Positions 1 to 5,288 of a stretch of DNA of 5,315 nt are shown piece after piece. Numbering within the stretch: position 1 is the stretch's first letter; each line of letters begins with the position of its first letter. The notes under the pieces were generated by a model. It made no database searches. It saw only the letters and a list, made by a program, of their open reading frames with translations, and was not told where the DNA came from. The DNA is from Flavobacterium sp. Lineage in GTDB: Bacteria; Bacteroidota; Bacteroidia; Flavobacteriales; Flavobacteriaceae. The stretch is taken from assembly GCA_030152225.1 (NCBI GenBank), contig JASLHL010000123.1, positions 1-5,315 of the forward strand, given 5' to 3'. The position numbers were made by a program, and so were the translations under genes.

Positions 1-886
1 ATGTTTCACCTAACCAACCCGCTTCTTGATTTAGTCCTGTATACACTTTGATAAAATCTATTCCCGGAAGGTTGACTTTATTTCCATTCTGATCTACAGC
101 CCAATCGATATCAATGGTCGATCCTTCTTGTCGATTCGGATAGTTATCTGCATAGCCCCAAGCAAAGGGTTTTAACTGCCATCCACTCTCTGTTTCATCT
201 TCATTTATCGCATTAGTTGGCAATAGTGTTCCTTCAAATCGCAAAACCTCCGTTTTGACCCATTGTGGATAATAACTTTGATGGTGGAATTTATTTTTCT
301 TTTTCCAACCGTTATTCCCTTGGTTATCCTCCCATCGAATGTATTGTTCAATCTCTTCTTGACTATCGTCCAGCGCTTTAGCAGGCTTGTAATATACAAT
401 CTTATACTTGGCTTTCACCCTTCCTTTTTCATGCTCACTTCCTGCAATTTCAAACCATTCGTCCGCATCGGGAATACCATTTTTATTTGCGTCATACGCC
501 ACTAAAATCACGCCTGGTTCTGCGTTATTAGCAAATGCATTACCCAATATTCTAAAATCTCGCTTTCCAGGAACATTGGCAATGGTATGATCAAAACCAA
601 AAACCACATAACCTCCAAACCCTCCTAATGTAATGACTGTATTATTTTGTAAAGCTTTTTCTGCTTTAATTCTCATGCTTTCAACTGTATCTCCTTCTTC
701 ATATAGCGGGAGTTTATTAACAAACTGTCCAAATGCTGGTGCATACTCCAATACCTTGGTTACATTCGATTTATACTCTTTCGGATCTTTCTCCTCTGTT
801 GTATTATCGCTTGAACAACTAATCGTGGTACTGAATGCAATACTTACTAGCAACGCTATTCCACTATTTCTTTTCACACGTTTCAT
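1..886 (-). CDS. Partial surface lipoprotein of the B12-uptake operon, function unassigned (C-terminus beyond window)
   Basis: The reading frame is open for 295 codons from the ATG at 886 to the window edge, so the C-terminus is missing. The N-terminus (MKRVKRN, then a hydrophobic stretch) ends in a TISC lipobox with Cys24, and an acidic Ser/Asp/Glu-rich linker follows. This predicts an exported lipoprotein, probably displayed on the cell surface. Recognisable family motifs are GGFGGYVVFGFDHTI (about 88-102), an EPGVILVAYD strand followed by a calcium-loop-like DANKNGIPDADEW (132-144), a FEIAGSEH segment (145-152), IDIDWAVD (258-265), GIDFIKVYTG (275-284) and GWLGET (290-295). These match Bacteroidota proteins usually annotated only as 'cell surface protein' or PKD-like protein; the family assignment is from memory. 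The start overlaps the btuG-like stop as ATGA, with AAGGG just upstream, so translation is probably coupled. A role in cobalamin capture is inferred from the operon alone. Codon 295 lies within conserved sequence, so the gene continues to the left. Confidence 0.85.
   Translation of the reverse strand, partial: MKRVKRNSGIALLVSIAFSTTISCSSDNTTEEKDPKEYKSNVTKVLEYAPAFGQFVNKLPLYEEGDTVESMRIKAEKALQNNTVITLGGFGGYVVFGFDHTIANVPGKRDFRILGNAFANNAEPGVILVAYDANKNGIPDADEWFEIAGSEHEKGRVKAKYKIVYYKPAKALDDSQEEIEQYIRWEDNQGNNGWKKKNKFHHQSYYPQWVKTEVLRFEGTLLPTNAINEDETESGWQLKPFAWGYADNYPNRQEGSTIDIDWAVDQNGNKVNLPGIDFIKVYTGLNQEAGWLGET
883..886 (-). other. ATGA start/stop overlap linking the btuG-like and third lipoprotein genes
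   Basis: On the minus strand the bases 886-883 read ATGA. ATG (886-884) starts the downstream lipoprotein and TGA (885-883) ends the btuG-like gene. Such overlaps usually allow terminating ribosomes to restart, which keeps the two lipoproteins in proportion. The AAGGG at 894-890 is only 3 nt from the ATG. That is shorter than an ideal Shine-Dalgarno spacing, which also favours coupling. Confidence 0.85.
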
Positions 887-2070
887 TTTCCCTTGCTCTT
901 GTTATCTCTTCTCATTTCTATTGCACTTTTTAGATTATTTTTCTTAATAAATGCAAAGTGTGCTGGGACATTACCCGCCATTACTTTCCATTTTAACACT
1001 CCTTTAGCAGATAAACAGTAAATATAACCATTTCCAATATAATCTTGTGCATCTGTTAAGAAAATTTCTTTTGTTTCAGGATTTACCATAATTCCATAAG
1101 GCATTAACAGCTGCTCTTCTGTACCATCCGTGCTTATCGAAGTTCGAATTATTTGTTTTGTATTGGTATTTAAAAGTCCATAAGAAATTGTACTATTTCC
1201 TGTATCAGTTTGATAGCTAGAAGTATAATAGTACAAAACATCCTCGTCAATCGTCATATTAGACACGGGAATAGCTAGTTTTTGTTTTACTTCATCCACT
1301 TTTGAATCAATCACATACAAACTAGGAAGAATCTCTTTGTAATTACCTCTTGCACTGACATAGACATCTCCATTCGCATCCACTTGCATGCGGTGTAAAT
1401 TCGGTGCGACTTCTATTTTCTTTAGCTCAGTAAAGGTGGTTAAGTCAATTACAGACACCGTTGTATCATAGTTTGGCTCTCGATAACCTCCCGAATTCGC
1501 TACATATAATTTATTGTGATAGGTTACCATTTCCTCTGGTTGATAGCCTACATTAACCTTTCGCGTAACCGCAAGCGACAGTGTGTCTATTTCGGCAACA
1601 AAGCCAATTTCTGCATTGGGATTGATTTCTATCTTTCCCGAAAAAGAACTCACATATACTTTACCTTGATCAAAGGCTAAATAGCGACAATTAGGAACGT
1701 GAATTTGCTTGAGGTGTTTCCCTGTTTCTACATCGAAAACTTCTACAAAATTCGAGGCATTAATTGTAGCATACGCTTTTTTACCATAAATTTTAAGATC
1801 ATTCCCTACATCTCCTAGTTCTTTTGGAAGTGTTGGATTGCGTTCTGAAAAAATATCACGGGTATAGATTCCTGTTTCATAATCAAACCAATCAATCGTT
1901 GCGCGATTCATTCCCATATTTCCTTCATTCAACAAATAGAAACCCTGATACGTCTCTAACTGAACAGGTATAGACACAACTGAACTATCCGACACAAAGA
2001 TCAATTCCTCTTTTCGGCAACTGCTACAAAGCAAGCTAAGTCCTAGTAGTAAAAAAATATATATTCTCAT
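883..2070 (-). CDS. btuG: BtuG-like surface lipoprotein, DUF5074/YncE-type beta-propeller, cobalamin capture
   Basis: The 395-residue product has a short lipoprotein signal peptide (hydrophobic residues 3-14, then CSSC with the acylated Cys at 18). The mature part shows repeated propeller blades: GFYLLNEGNMG (43-53), an FDYETG turn (62-67), GDVGNDLKIYG (86-96), VFDVETGK (111-118), GYQPEEMV (175-182), LYVANSGGY (188-196) followed by SVIDLTTF (206-213), and MPYGIMVNPETKEIFLTD (323-340). It closes with a GNVPAHFAF segment (366-374). This layout fits the YncE/DUF5074 family, which includes Bacteroides BtuG. That protein binds cobalamins very tightly at the cell surface and forms a lid on BtuB. 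The ATG at 2070 is preceded by GAG and lies 4 bp past the btuB stop. The lipoprotein signal begins directly at this Met, which supports the start. The basic tail (RRDNKSKGK) has no recognisable function. The family call is strong. Cobalamin as ligand is inferred from the riboswitch-controlled operon and the adjacent btuB. Confidence 0.88.
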   Translation of the reverse strand: MRIYIFLLLGLSLLCSSCRKEELIFVSDSSVVSIPVQLETYQGFYLLNEGNMGMNRATIDWFDYETGIYTRDIFSERNPTLPKELGDVGNDLKIYGKKAYATINASNFVEVFDVETGKHLKQIHVPNCRYLAFDQGKVYVSSFSGKIEINPNAEIGFVAEIDTLSLAVTRKVNVGYQPEEMVTYHNKLYVANSGGYREPNYDTTVSVIDLTTFTELKKIEVAPNLHRMQVDANGDVYVSARGNYKEILPSLYVIDSKVDEVKQKLAIPVSNMTIDEDVLYYYTSSYQTDTGNSTISYGLLNTNTKQIIRTSISTDGTEEQLLMPYGIMVNPETKEIFLTDAQDYIGNGYIYCLSAKGVLKWKVMAGNVPAHFAFIKKNNLKSAIEMRRDNKSKGK

Positions 2071-2074
2071 CTCA

Positions 2075-4147
2075 TTAAATAGCTACGCGCATGGATACTC
2101 GAAAATTTCTTCCTGGCATGGGAAAATTAGTCACAACCTCATAGTACTGATTGGCTAAATTATTTGCTTCTACGCGAAAAAGTAGCTGCCAATCCCGCCA
2201 CTTCATTTGTTTTTGTAGGCCTAAATCGTGCGTATACCACGGTTGTAATTCATTTCGTTTGTCGTTATTCTTATTGCCATTATAGCGTTTTCCTACATAG
2301 ATAAAACTGTAATTCAGACTCCAATCACGATAATCGATCCCAACAATAGACGATCCTGAATGCCAAGGGGCATAAGGAATTTGATCGCCATAGTAGGAGG
2401 GTTTACCACCTGGTAGTACACTGAGGTCTCGCGCAATGGTATATCCATATGTCAGCCCAACCTGAGCAGTCACTCCAGAGACAGGCTCCCACATCGTTTT
2501 GACTTGTGCTTCTAGCCCATAATTTTCTACCTTACCTAGATTAGACATCATCCAACGCATCATACTCGATGTAGGCGAAGCAATAATCTTATCTGTTACG
2601 TTGGCGTAATACCCATCCACTGCAAGATTCACTTCTTTTAGAAAAGAAAAAGCGAGGACCTGCTGATAAGAAAAACCGACATTGACCTGACGAACGTATT
2701 CTGGTTTTAAATTTGACACACCTAATTGGGTGTAATACAAATCGTTAAAGGACGGAAGTCGATAAGTATGTTTGTAAAAGGTATGTAGGATGAATTCGCG
2801 ATTCTGCCAAGGCTGATAGCTAATAAATATAGAGGGAGTCACGAAAGAACGATCAGGCGCTTGCACATTGTATCTTACTTTTTCTTTGGTAAAACTCCCG
2901 AGTACTGTTGCCTGCGCTTTAAAAGCACCTTGGGTTACCGTTGTGGATAAAGCAGTATAAACCGCATAGCGCTCGGGATCTGAAAAAGGAGATCCCTGCC
3001 CTAATCGAGTGGCTCTTAATTTGGTATACTGACCATCGGTTGCCAAAGCTACCTTCCAATAAGGCGTGAGTGTAATAGCATGAACAGCAGACAAATACCA
3101 ATCTTGTTGGTGAAACGCATTGTCAAATTGGGGATTATAGGTTACTTCTTCTCCTTCAAAATCAACGGTTTTCCTCGAGGTATAGTGCAATTGATCATAG
3201 GCGAATTTTCCTTTGACAACAAACTGATAAGCTGGTGATACCCATCGCGTCCACTCACCTTGCATCAGTAGGTTTTTATCTCCTTGCTGTTCCTTTGGGC
3301 GTTCTGTATCTAGTGTGATGTCACTTTTCTTGATAATCGCACTAGGAAGTCCCCGTTGAGATTGGTAGTAATACATCGTTGCCTGCCAGGTATTGACATC
3401 GTCTTTACCAAACCAATTGTTTTCAATGCGATAGGATTCAATGCCGCTATTCTTTCGATAGCTTGTGAGATCATAGGCTACCGACCCATCGAGATTCAAT
3501 CGCTTTTGTCTGAATTTATACACGCCATTTGAATAGAGATAGGCTGCGTGAACACTCGTACTGACCTTATCATTCACTTTCAACTCAACTCCTGCAGACG
3601 GATTTACCCATTGAATGGAACCTAAGGTATACTTTATATAGGCATTTGATTTTTTCTTTTCAGCAAATACAGGTCGTTTGGTTTGAATATAGACCGCAGA
3701 TGCCGATGCATATTCACGTGCTGACTGAAGTGCCGTCGTACGCTGCCCGTTATACAAGGTGATTTGCTCTACATTATCTAGGGAAAACTTACCCAAATCG
3801 ACAATTCCATTTTGCGCATTGCCCATTTGTATGCCGTTGTAATATACCCCAACATGATGGGTTCCCATATGACGAACATCAACGGTTTTCATGCCCCCCA
3901 TGCCACCGTAATCCTTAACCTGTACTCCAGCAAAATAACGCAGGGCATCCGCTACATTATACTGTTGCAAACGCTGTAAAGATTCACCAGCTAAGGTTTT
4001 GGGAGGAATAATATCTAGAGGAATTTCTCTTTGGACGACAATTTCTTTCAATGCCGTAATACTATCCATGGGTTGTTGAGCAAACCCCGAATAAAAACAG
4101 ACACTTCCTAAGCATCCGAGTAGAACAGAAAGCGGTGATATATGCAT
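2075..4147 (-). CDS. btuB: BtuB-type TonB-dependent outer-membrane receptor for vitamin B12
   Basis: The 690-residue product starts with a Sec signal peptide (hydrophobic residues 5-22, likely cut after Ala23 in GFA|QQ). A TonB-box-like LKEIVVQ follows at 33-39. The plug domain spans about 47-157, with LQQYNVADALRYFAGVQVKDY (near 60-80), DVRHMGTHHVGVYYNGIQMG (90-109) and VEQITLYNG (126-134). The remaining 530 or so residues are rich in alternating aromatic strands typical of the 22-stranded barrel, with a 'YKHTYRLPSFNDLYY' segment (positions about 455-470) common in this superfamily. There is no carboxypeptidase-like N-terminal extension, so it is a classic BtuB-like transporter rather than a SusC type. 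The protein would import cobalamins into the periplasm using TonB-ExbBD energy. The substrate is assigned from the upstream cobalamin riboswitch and the downstream btuG-like gene. The start is secure: AAAAGGG sits 8 nt upstream, and an in-frame TAG lies a few codons further up with no other ATG between. The C-terminus ends in RVAI rather than an aromatic residue. Confidence 0.93.
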   Translation of the reverse strand: MHISPLSVLLGCLGSVCFYSGFAQQPMDSITALKEIVVQREIPLDIIPPKTLAGESLQRLQQYNVADALRYFAGVQVKDYGGMGGMKTVDVRHMGTHHVGVYYNGIQMGNAQNGIVDLGKFSLDNVEQITLYNGQRTTALQSAREYASASAVYIQTKRPVFAEKKKSNAYIKYTLGSIQWVNPSAGVELKVNDKVSTSVHAAYLYSNGVYKFRQKRLNLDGSVAYDLTSYRKNSGIESYRIENNWFGKDDVNTWQATMYYYQSQRGLPSAIIKKSDITLDTERPKEQQGDKNLLMQGEWTRWVSPAYQFVVKGKFAYDQLHYTSRKTVDFEGEEVTYNPQFDNAFHQQDWYLSAVHAITLTPYWKVALATDGQYTKLRATRLGQGSPFSDPERYAVYTALSTTVTQGAFKAQATVLGSFTKEKVRYNVQAPDRSFVTPSIFISYQPWQNREFILHTFYKHTYRLPSFNDLYYTQLGVSNLKPEYVRQVNVGFSYQQVLAFSFLKEVNLAVDGYYANVTDKIIASPTSSMMRWMMSNLGKVENYGLEAQVKTMWEPVSGVTAQVGLTYGYTIARDLSVLPGGKPSYYGDQIPYAPWHSGSSIVGIDYRDWSLNYSFIYVGKRYNGNKNNDKRNELQPWYTHDLGLQKQMKWRDWQLLFRVEANNLANQYYEVVTNFPMPGRNFRVSMRVAI

Positions 4148-4153
4148 ACTTCT

Positions 4154-4216
4154 AACCCTTTTACCAGCCTACTTATACGCCTATTCCCTTTTCCTTGTCA
4201 AACAAGCAAAAGGGTT
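4154..4216 (-). promoter_or_regulatory. Putative riboswitch expression platform: anti-SD helix versus alternative hairpin
   Basis: Two structures that cannot form together are visible in the leader between the aptamer and btuB. In the first, AACCCUUUU (4216-4208) pairs perfectly over 9 bp with AAAAGGGUU (4162-4154), which contains the Shine-Dalgarno-like site. In the second, CCCUUUU (4214-4208) pairs with AAAAGGG (4192-4186), extended by CUUGU/ACAAG (4206-4202 with 4198-4194) around a G-G mismatch and a UUG loop. This gives a 12-bp hairpin that leaves the btuB site free. No U-tract follows either helix, so control of translation is more likely than transcription termination. The pairings are read directly from the sequence. 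Which one the B12-bound state favours is inference. Confidence 0.55.
4156..4162 (-). promoter_or_regulatory. Shine-Dalgarno-like site of btuB
   Basis: The minus strand reads AAAAGGG, then 8 nt (TTAGAAGT), then the btuB ATG at 4147. This spacing is good. The signal is stronger than those in front of the two downstream genes, as expected where a riboswitch controls translation. The same bases are part of a 9-nt segment complementary to the leader at 4208-4216. Confidence 0.6.
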
Positions 4217-4260
4217 CTACTGCGTTTATTGTTTTGGCATCGAAAACATGAAACAAATCC

Positions 4261-4417
4261 TAAAATGGCAGGTATTCTGACTTACTCTTAACAAGGTCCT
4301 TCCCATTATACAACAGTGGACAACTAGGCTTGTTAAACCAATGAGCTTACAGCAGCGGGCCTGTTGGAGATTTTCACTCCATTCCCTTTTGATTATCTCT
4401 TCAGATAAACCATTTTA
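4261..4417 (-). promoter_or_regulatory. Cobalamin (adenosylcobalamin-type) riboswitch aptamer
   Basis: The minus strand carries the conserved cobalamin-riboswitch order. The closing P1 helix is exact: UAAAAUGG (4417-4410) pairs with CCAUUUUA (4268-4261). A 6-bp hairpin follows (UUAUCU/AGAUAA, 4408-4403 with 4398-4393). Next come the core motifs AAAAGGGAAU (4390-4381), GGAGUGAAAAUCUCC (4380-4366), and ACAGGCCCGCUGCUGUAA, which corresponds to the family's 'ACagCCCCCGCcaCUGUaA' block (about 4364-4347). The 3' B12 box is GUCAGAAUACCUGCC (near 4279-4265). A peripheral domain with further stems (for example AGUUGUCCACUGUUGUAUAAUGGG) fills about 4346-4280. Riboswitches of this class (Rfam family 'Cobalamin') normally switch off B12 uptake genes when cobalamin is plentiful, which fits btuB directly downstream. 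Confidence 0.95.
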
Positions 4418-4426
4418 TTCTTAGTG

Positions 4427-4434
4427 CAAATATA
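4427..4434 (-). promoter_or_regulatory. Bacteroidota-type -7 promoter box of the B12 operon
   Basis: The minus strand reads TATATTTG, an exact match to the Bacteroidota -7 consensus TAnnTTTG. Transcription would begin about 4-7 nt downstream, near 4420-4423, just before the first base of riboswitch P1 at 4417. That is where the start of a riboswitch transcript is expected. No convincing -33 TTG/TTTG element is seen at the usual distance. That position is occupied by the 7-bp repeat tract. Confidence 0.7.
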
Positions 4435-4446
4435 GATAAAAGTTGA

Positions 4447-4520
4447 CAGTGAACGGTGAACAGTGAATAGTGAGTAGACTCACTACTTACCACTCACCAC
4501 TTACCACTCACCACTTATCC
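4447..4520. repeat. Degenerate 7-bp repeat tract with a central inversion
   Basis: The left half is built of heptads CAGTGAA, CGGTGAA, CAGTGAA, TAGTGAG, TAG (4447-4477). The right half runs ACT, CACTACT, TACCACT, CACCACT, TACCACT, CACCACT (4478-4515). The halves are oriented head to head, so the tract can fold into an imperfect hairpin centred near 4477. It lies immediately upstream of the btuB operon's -7 box. It has no coding potential. A second, direct-only tract of the same heptad sits at 4991-5025. Confidence 0.8.
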
Positions 4521-4521
4521 T

Positions 4522-4547
4522 CGATGGCGCGGATTTGCAATCCGTGC
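4522..4547 (+). repeat. Left REP-like palindrome
   Basis: The core GCGCGGATTTGCAATCCG (4527-4544) has a near-perfect dyad, GGATT...AATCC, capable of a short hairpin. It starts 6 bp after the heptad tract ends. Confidence 0.65.
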
Positions 4548-4746
4548 CTTTATTTATACACACAGGCTACAAGTCCACACAATCAGGTTTAACTTCGTTC
4601 AATTTAGCTAAAGCTATGAGTGCAATCTGTATCTATATCTATCCTTTAAATACAGCCTCAAGATTATTATTTAAATCTGAATAATTACATACCAATCTGA
4701 AATAGTAATTATGTATTTACAACAACCTTTTCTTTTACAATTTAGC

Positions 4747-4772
4747 GCACGGATTACAAATCCGCGCGATCG
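4747..4772 (-). repeat. Right REP-like palindrome
   Basis: Read on the minus strand, it has the same order as the left copy (CGAT, GCGCGGATTT, G, AATCCGTGC) with two substitutions. GATCGGAGTCC follows on the plus strand and has no counterpart outside the left copy. Confidence 0.65.
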
Positions 4773-4990
4773 GAGTCCTTTAATGCTAAAATTAAATACT
4801 TTAGAATGATGTACAGAGGAGTGAGAGATAAAGCATTCTTCCTCTTTAGGTTGACTAAGCTTTTTGCTTAGTAGATAGAAAAAAGGATAGATAAGATCCG
4901 ACCCTTCGTTTTCTCAGGGACATACAGGTTGGAAAAGTTAGATAGAAAAAAAACGCTTTTTTTACATAGTCCCCAAGTTTTGCACCTGAT
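4773..4990. other. Non-coding AT-rich spacer, nothing recognisable apart from a hairpin and a short direct repeat
   Basis: No gene or known RNA is recognised. A 7-bp perfect stem ACTAAGC/GCTTAGT with a TTTTT loop lies at 4854-4872. It has no adjacent T-tract, so it is not a clear terminator. The 13-mer TAGATAGAAAAAA occurs twice, at 4872-4884 and 4939-4951. An A-run/T-run pair (about 4946-4961) could form an A-T only hairpin. Confidence 0.4.
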
Positions 4991-5025
4991 CCCCACTTAC
5001 CACTTACCACTCACCACTCACCACT
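4991..5025. repeat. Second 7-bp repeat tract, direct copies
   Basis: Five consecutive heptads are seen: CCCCACT, TACCACT, TACCACT, CACCACT, CACCACT, then a decayed CCCCATT. The unit, (T/C)ACCACT, is the same as in the right half of the tract at 4478-4515. The two tracts bracket the REP-like pair and its spacer. Confidence 0.8.
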
Positions 5026-5051
5026 CCCCATTTCCAATACGATATAAAAAC

Positions 5052-5085
5052 AAAAAAGCTCTCCGTGAATTTCAGGAAAGCTTTT
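5052..5085 (-). terminator. Rho-independent terminator-like hairpin
   Basis: The stem AAAAGCT (5054-5060) pairs with AGCTTTT (5079-5085). After a C/A mismatch it continues with TCC/GGA (5062-5064 with 5075-5077) and TGA/TCA (5066-5068 with 5072-5074). On the minus strand the hairpin runs into TTTTTTGTTTTTATATC, a good U-tract. On the plus strand only four T's follow. It therefore most likely ends a minus-strand transcript coming from the tRNA side. Confidence 0.65.
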
Positions 5086-5107
5086 CATTGGTCTAACTAC
5101 TAAACCT

Positions 5108-5167
5108 AGTGCTTGCGCACTTAACAACACAACTAAATTTTACAATCTAATAATCAGTGATTATTAG
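5108..5167. other. Structured AT-rich spacer with two inverted repeats
   Basis: A perfect 9-bp dyad CTAATAATC/GATTATTAG with a 3-nt centre lies at 5147-5167. A 5-bp hairpin AGTGC/GCACT with a TTGC loop lies at 5108-5121. Both sit between two terminator-like hairpins. They could belong to a short untranslated RNA or mark a protein-binding dyad. No coding sequence is visible and the function is unknown. Confidence 0.4.
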
Positions 5168-5172
5168 AGGGC

Positions 5173-5209
5173 AAAAAAAGCCTCCCACGAAATGAGAGGC
5201 TTCTTTTTT
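5173..5209 (-). terminator. Terminator of tRNA-Asp, probably bidirectional
   Basis: AAGCCTCCCA (5178-5187) pairs with TGAGAGGCTT (5193-5202) over 10 bp, including one G-T pair, around a 5-nt loop. On the minus strand it is followed by a T-run (5179-5173) just after the tRNA. On the plus strand TTCTTTTTT follows. It begins 3 nt beyond the tRNA's CCA end. Confidence 0.85.
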
Positions 5210-5211
5210 AC

Positions 5212-5288
5212 TGGCGGTCTGGACGGGACTCGAACCCGCGACCCCATGCGTGACAGGCATGTATTCTAACCAACTGAACTACCAAACC
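5212..5288 (-). tRNA. tRNA-Asp (anticodon GTC)
   Basis: This is a complete 77-nt cloverleaf on the minus strand. The acceptor GGTTTGG (5288-5282) pairs with CCAGACC with one G-U. The D-arm is GTTC...GAAT. The anticodon stem CATGC/GCATG encloses the loop CTGTCAC with anticodon GTC at 5254-5252, which reads GAC and GAU. The T-arm is GCGGG-TTCGAGT-CCCGT. The discriminator G and an encoded CCA (5214-5212) complete it. G73 and the GUC anticodon are standard AspRS identity elements. The promoter is not visible in the 27 bp left upstream, so it may be part of a tRNA cluster continuing to the right. Confidence 0.97.

Larger units (their letters stand above)
4522..4772. repeat. Inverted pair of REP-like palindromes enclosing about 200 bp (MITE/BIME-like)
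   Basis: The 26-bp segments at 4522-4547 and 4747-4772 are inverted copies matching at 24 of 26 positions. Each contains an internal palindrome: GGATTTGCAATCC in the left copy and GGATTACAAATCC in the right, flanked by GCGC or GCAC. The 199 bp between them are AT-rich, with no convincing gene. GC-rich palindromes around GGATTT/AAATCC in AT-rich spacers resemble REP or small transposon-like elements mobilised by transposases encoded elsewhere. No transposase is present here and no clear target-site duplication was found. Confidence 0.65.

Noticed and set aside
205..399. Minus-strand 64-residue open frame inside the third lipoprotein gene
   Set aside because: It is out of frame with the motif-bearing lipoprotein and lies entirely within it.
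263..947. Three overlapping plus-strand open frames (263-505, 408-590, 633-947)
   Set aside because: They are antisense to the lipoprotein gene on the minus strand, which has a signal peptide, lipobox and family motifs throughout. The plus-strand products show no recognisable domain and no ribosome-binding context.
2919..3101. Minus-strand 60-residue open frame inside btuB
   Set aside because: It is an alternative frame of the barrel-coding region with no independent evidence.
4186..4214. Leader hairpin as an intrinsic transcription terminator of the riboswitch
   Set aside because: The stem is followed by AATAGGCG rather than a U-tract, so a translational mechanism fits better.
4522..4772. 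Complete insertion sequence
   Set aside because: The interval between the inverted repeats is only about 200 bp and encodes no transposase. At most it is a non-autonomous element.
4711..4809. Plus-strand 32-codon open frame starting MYLQQPFLLQF
   Set aside because: It runs straight through the right REP-like palindrome, has no ribosome-binding signal, and resembles no known protein. Chance is the simplest explanation.
4854..4872. Hairpin ACTAAGC-TTTTT-GCTTAGT as a terminator
   Set aside because: There is no T-tract beyond the stem on either strand and no gene ending nearby.
4478..5025. CRISPR-like array from the regularly repeated ACCACT units
   Set aside because: The repeats are 7-bp tandem units without unique spacers, and there are no cas genes. 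They are heptad satellites, not a CRISPR array.
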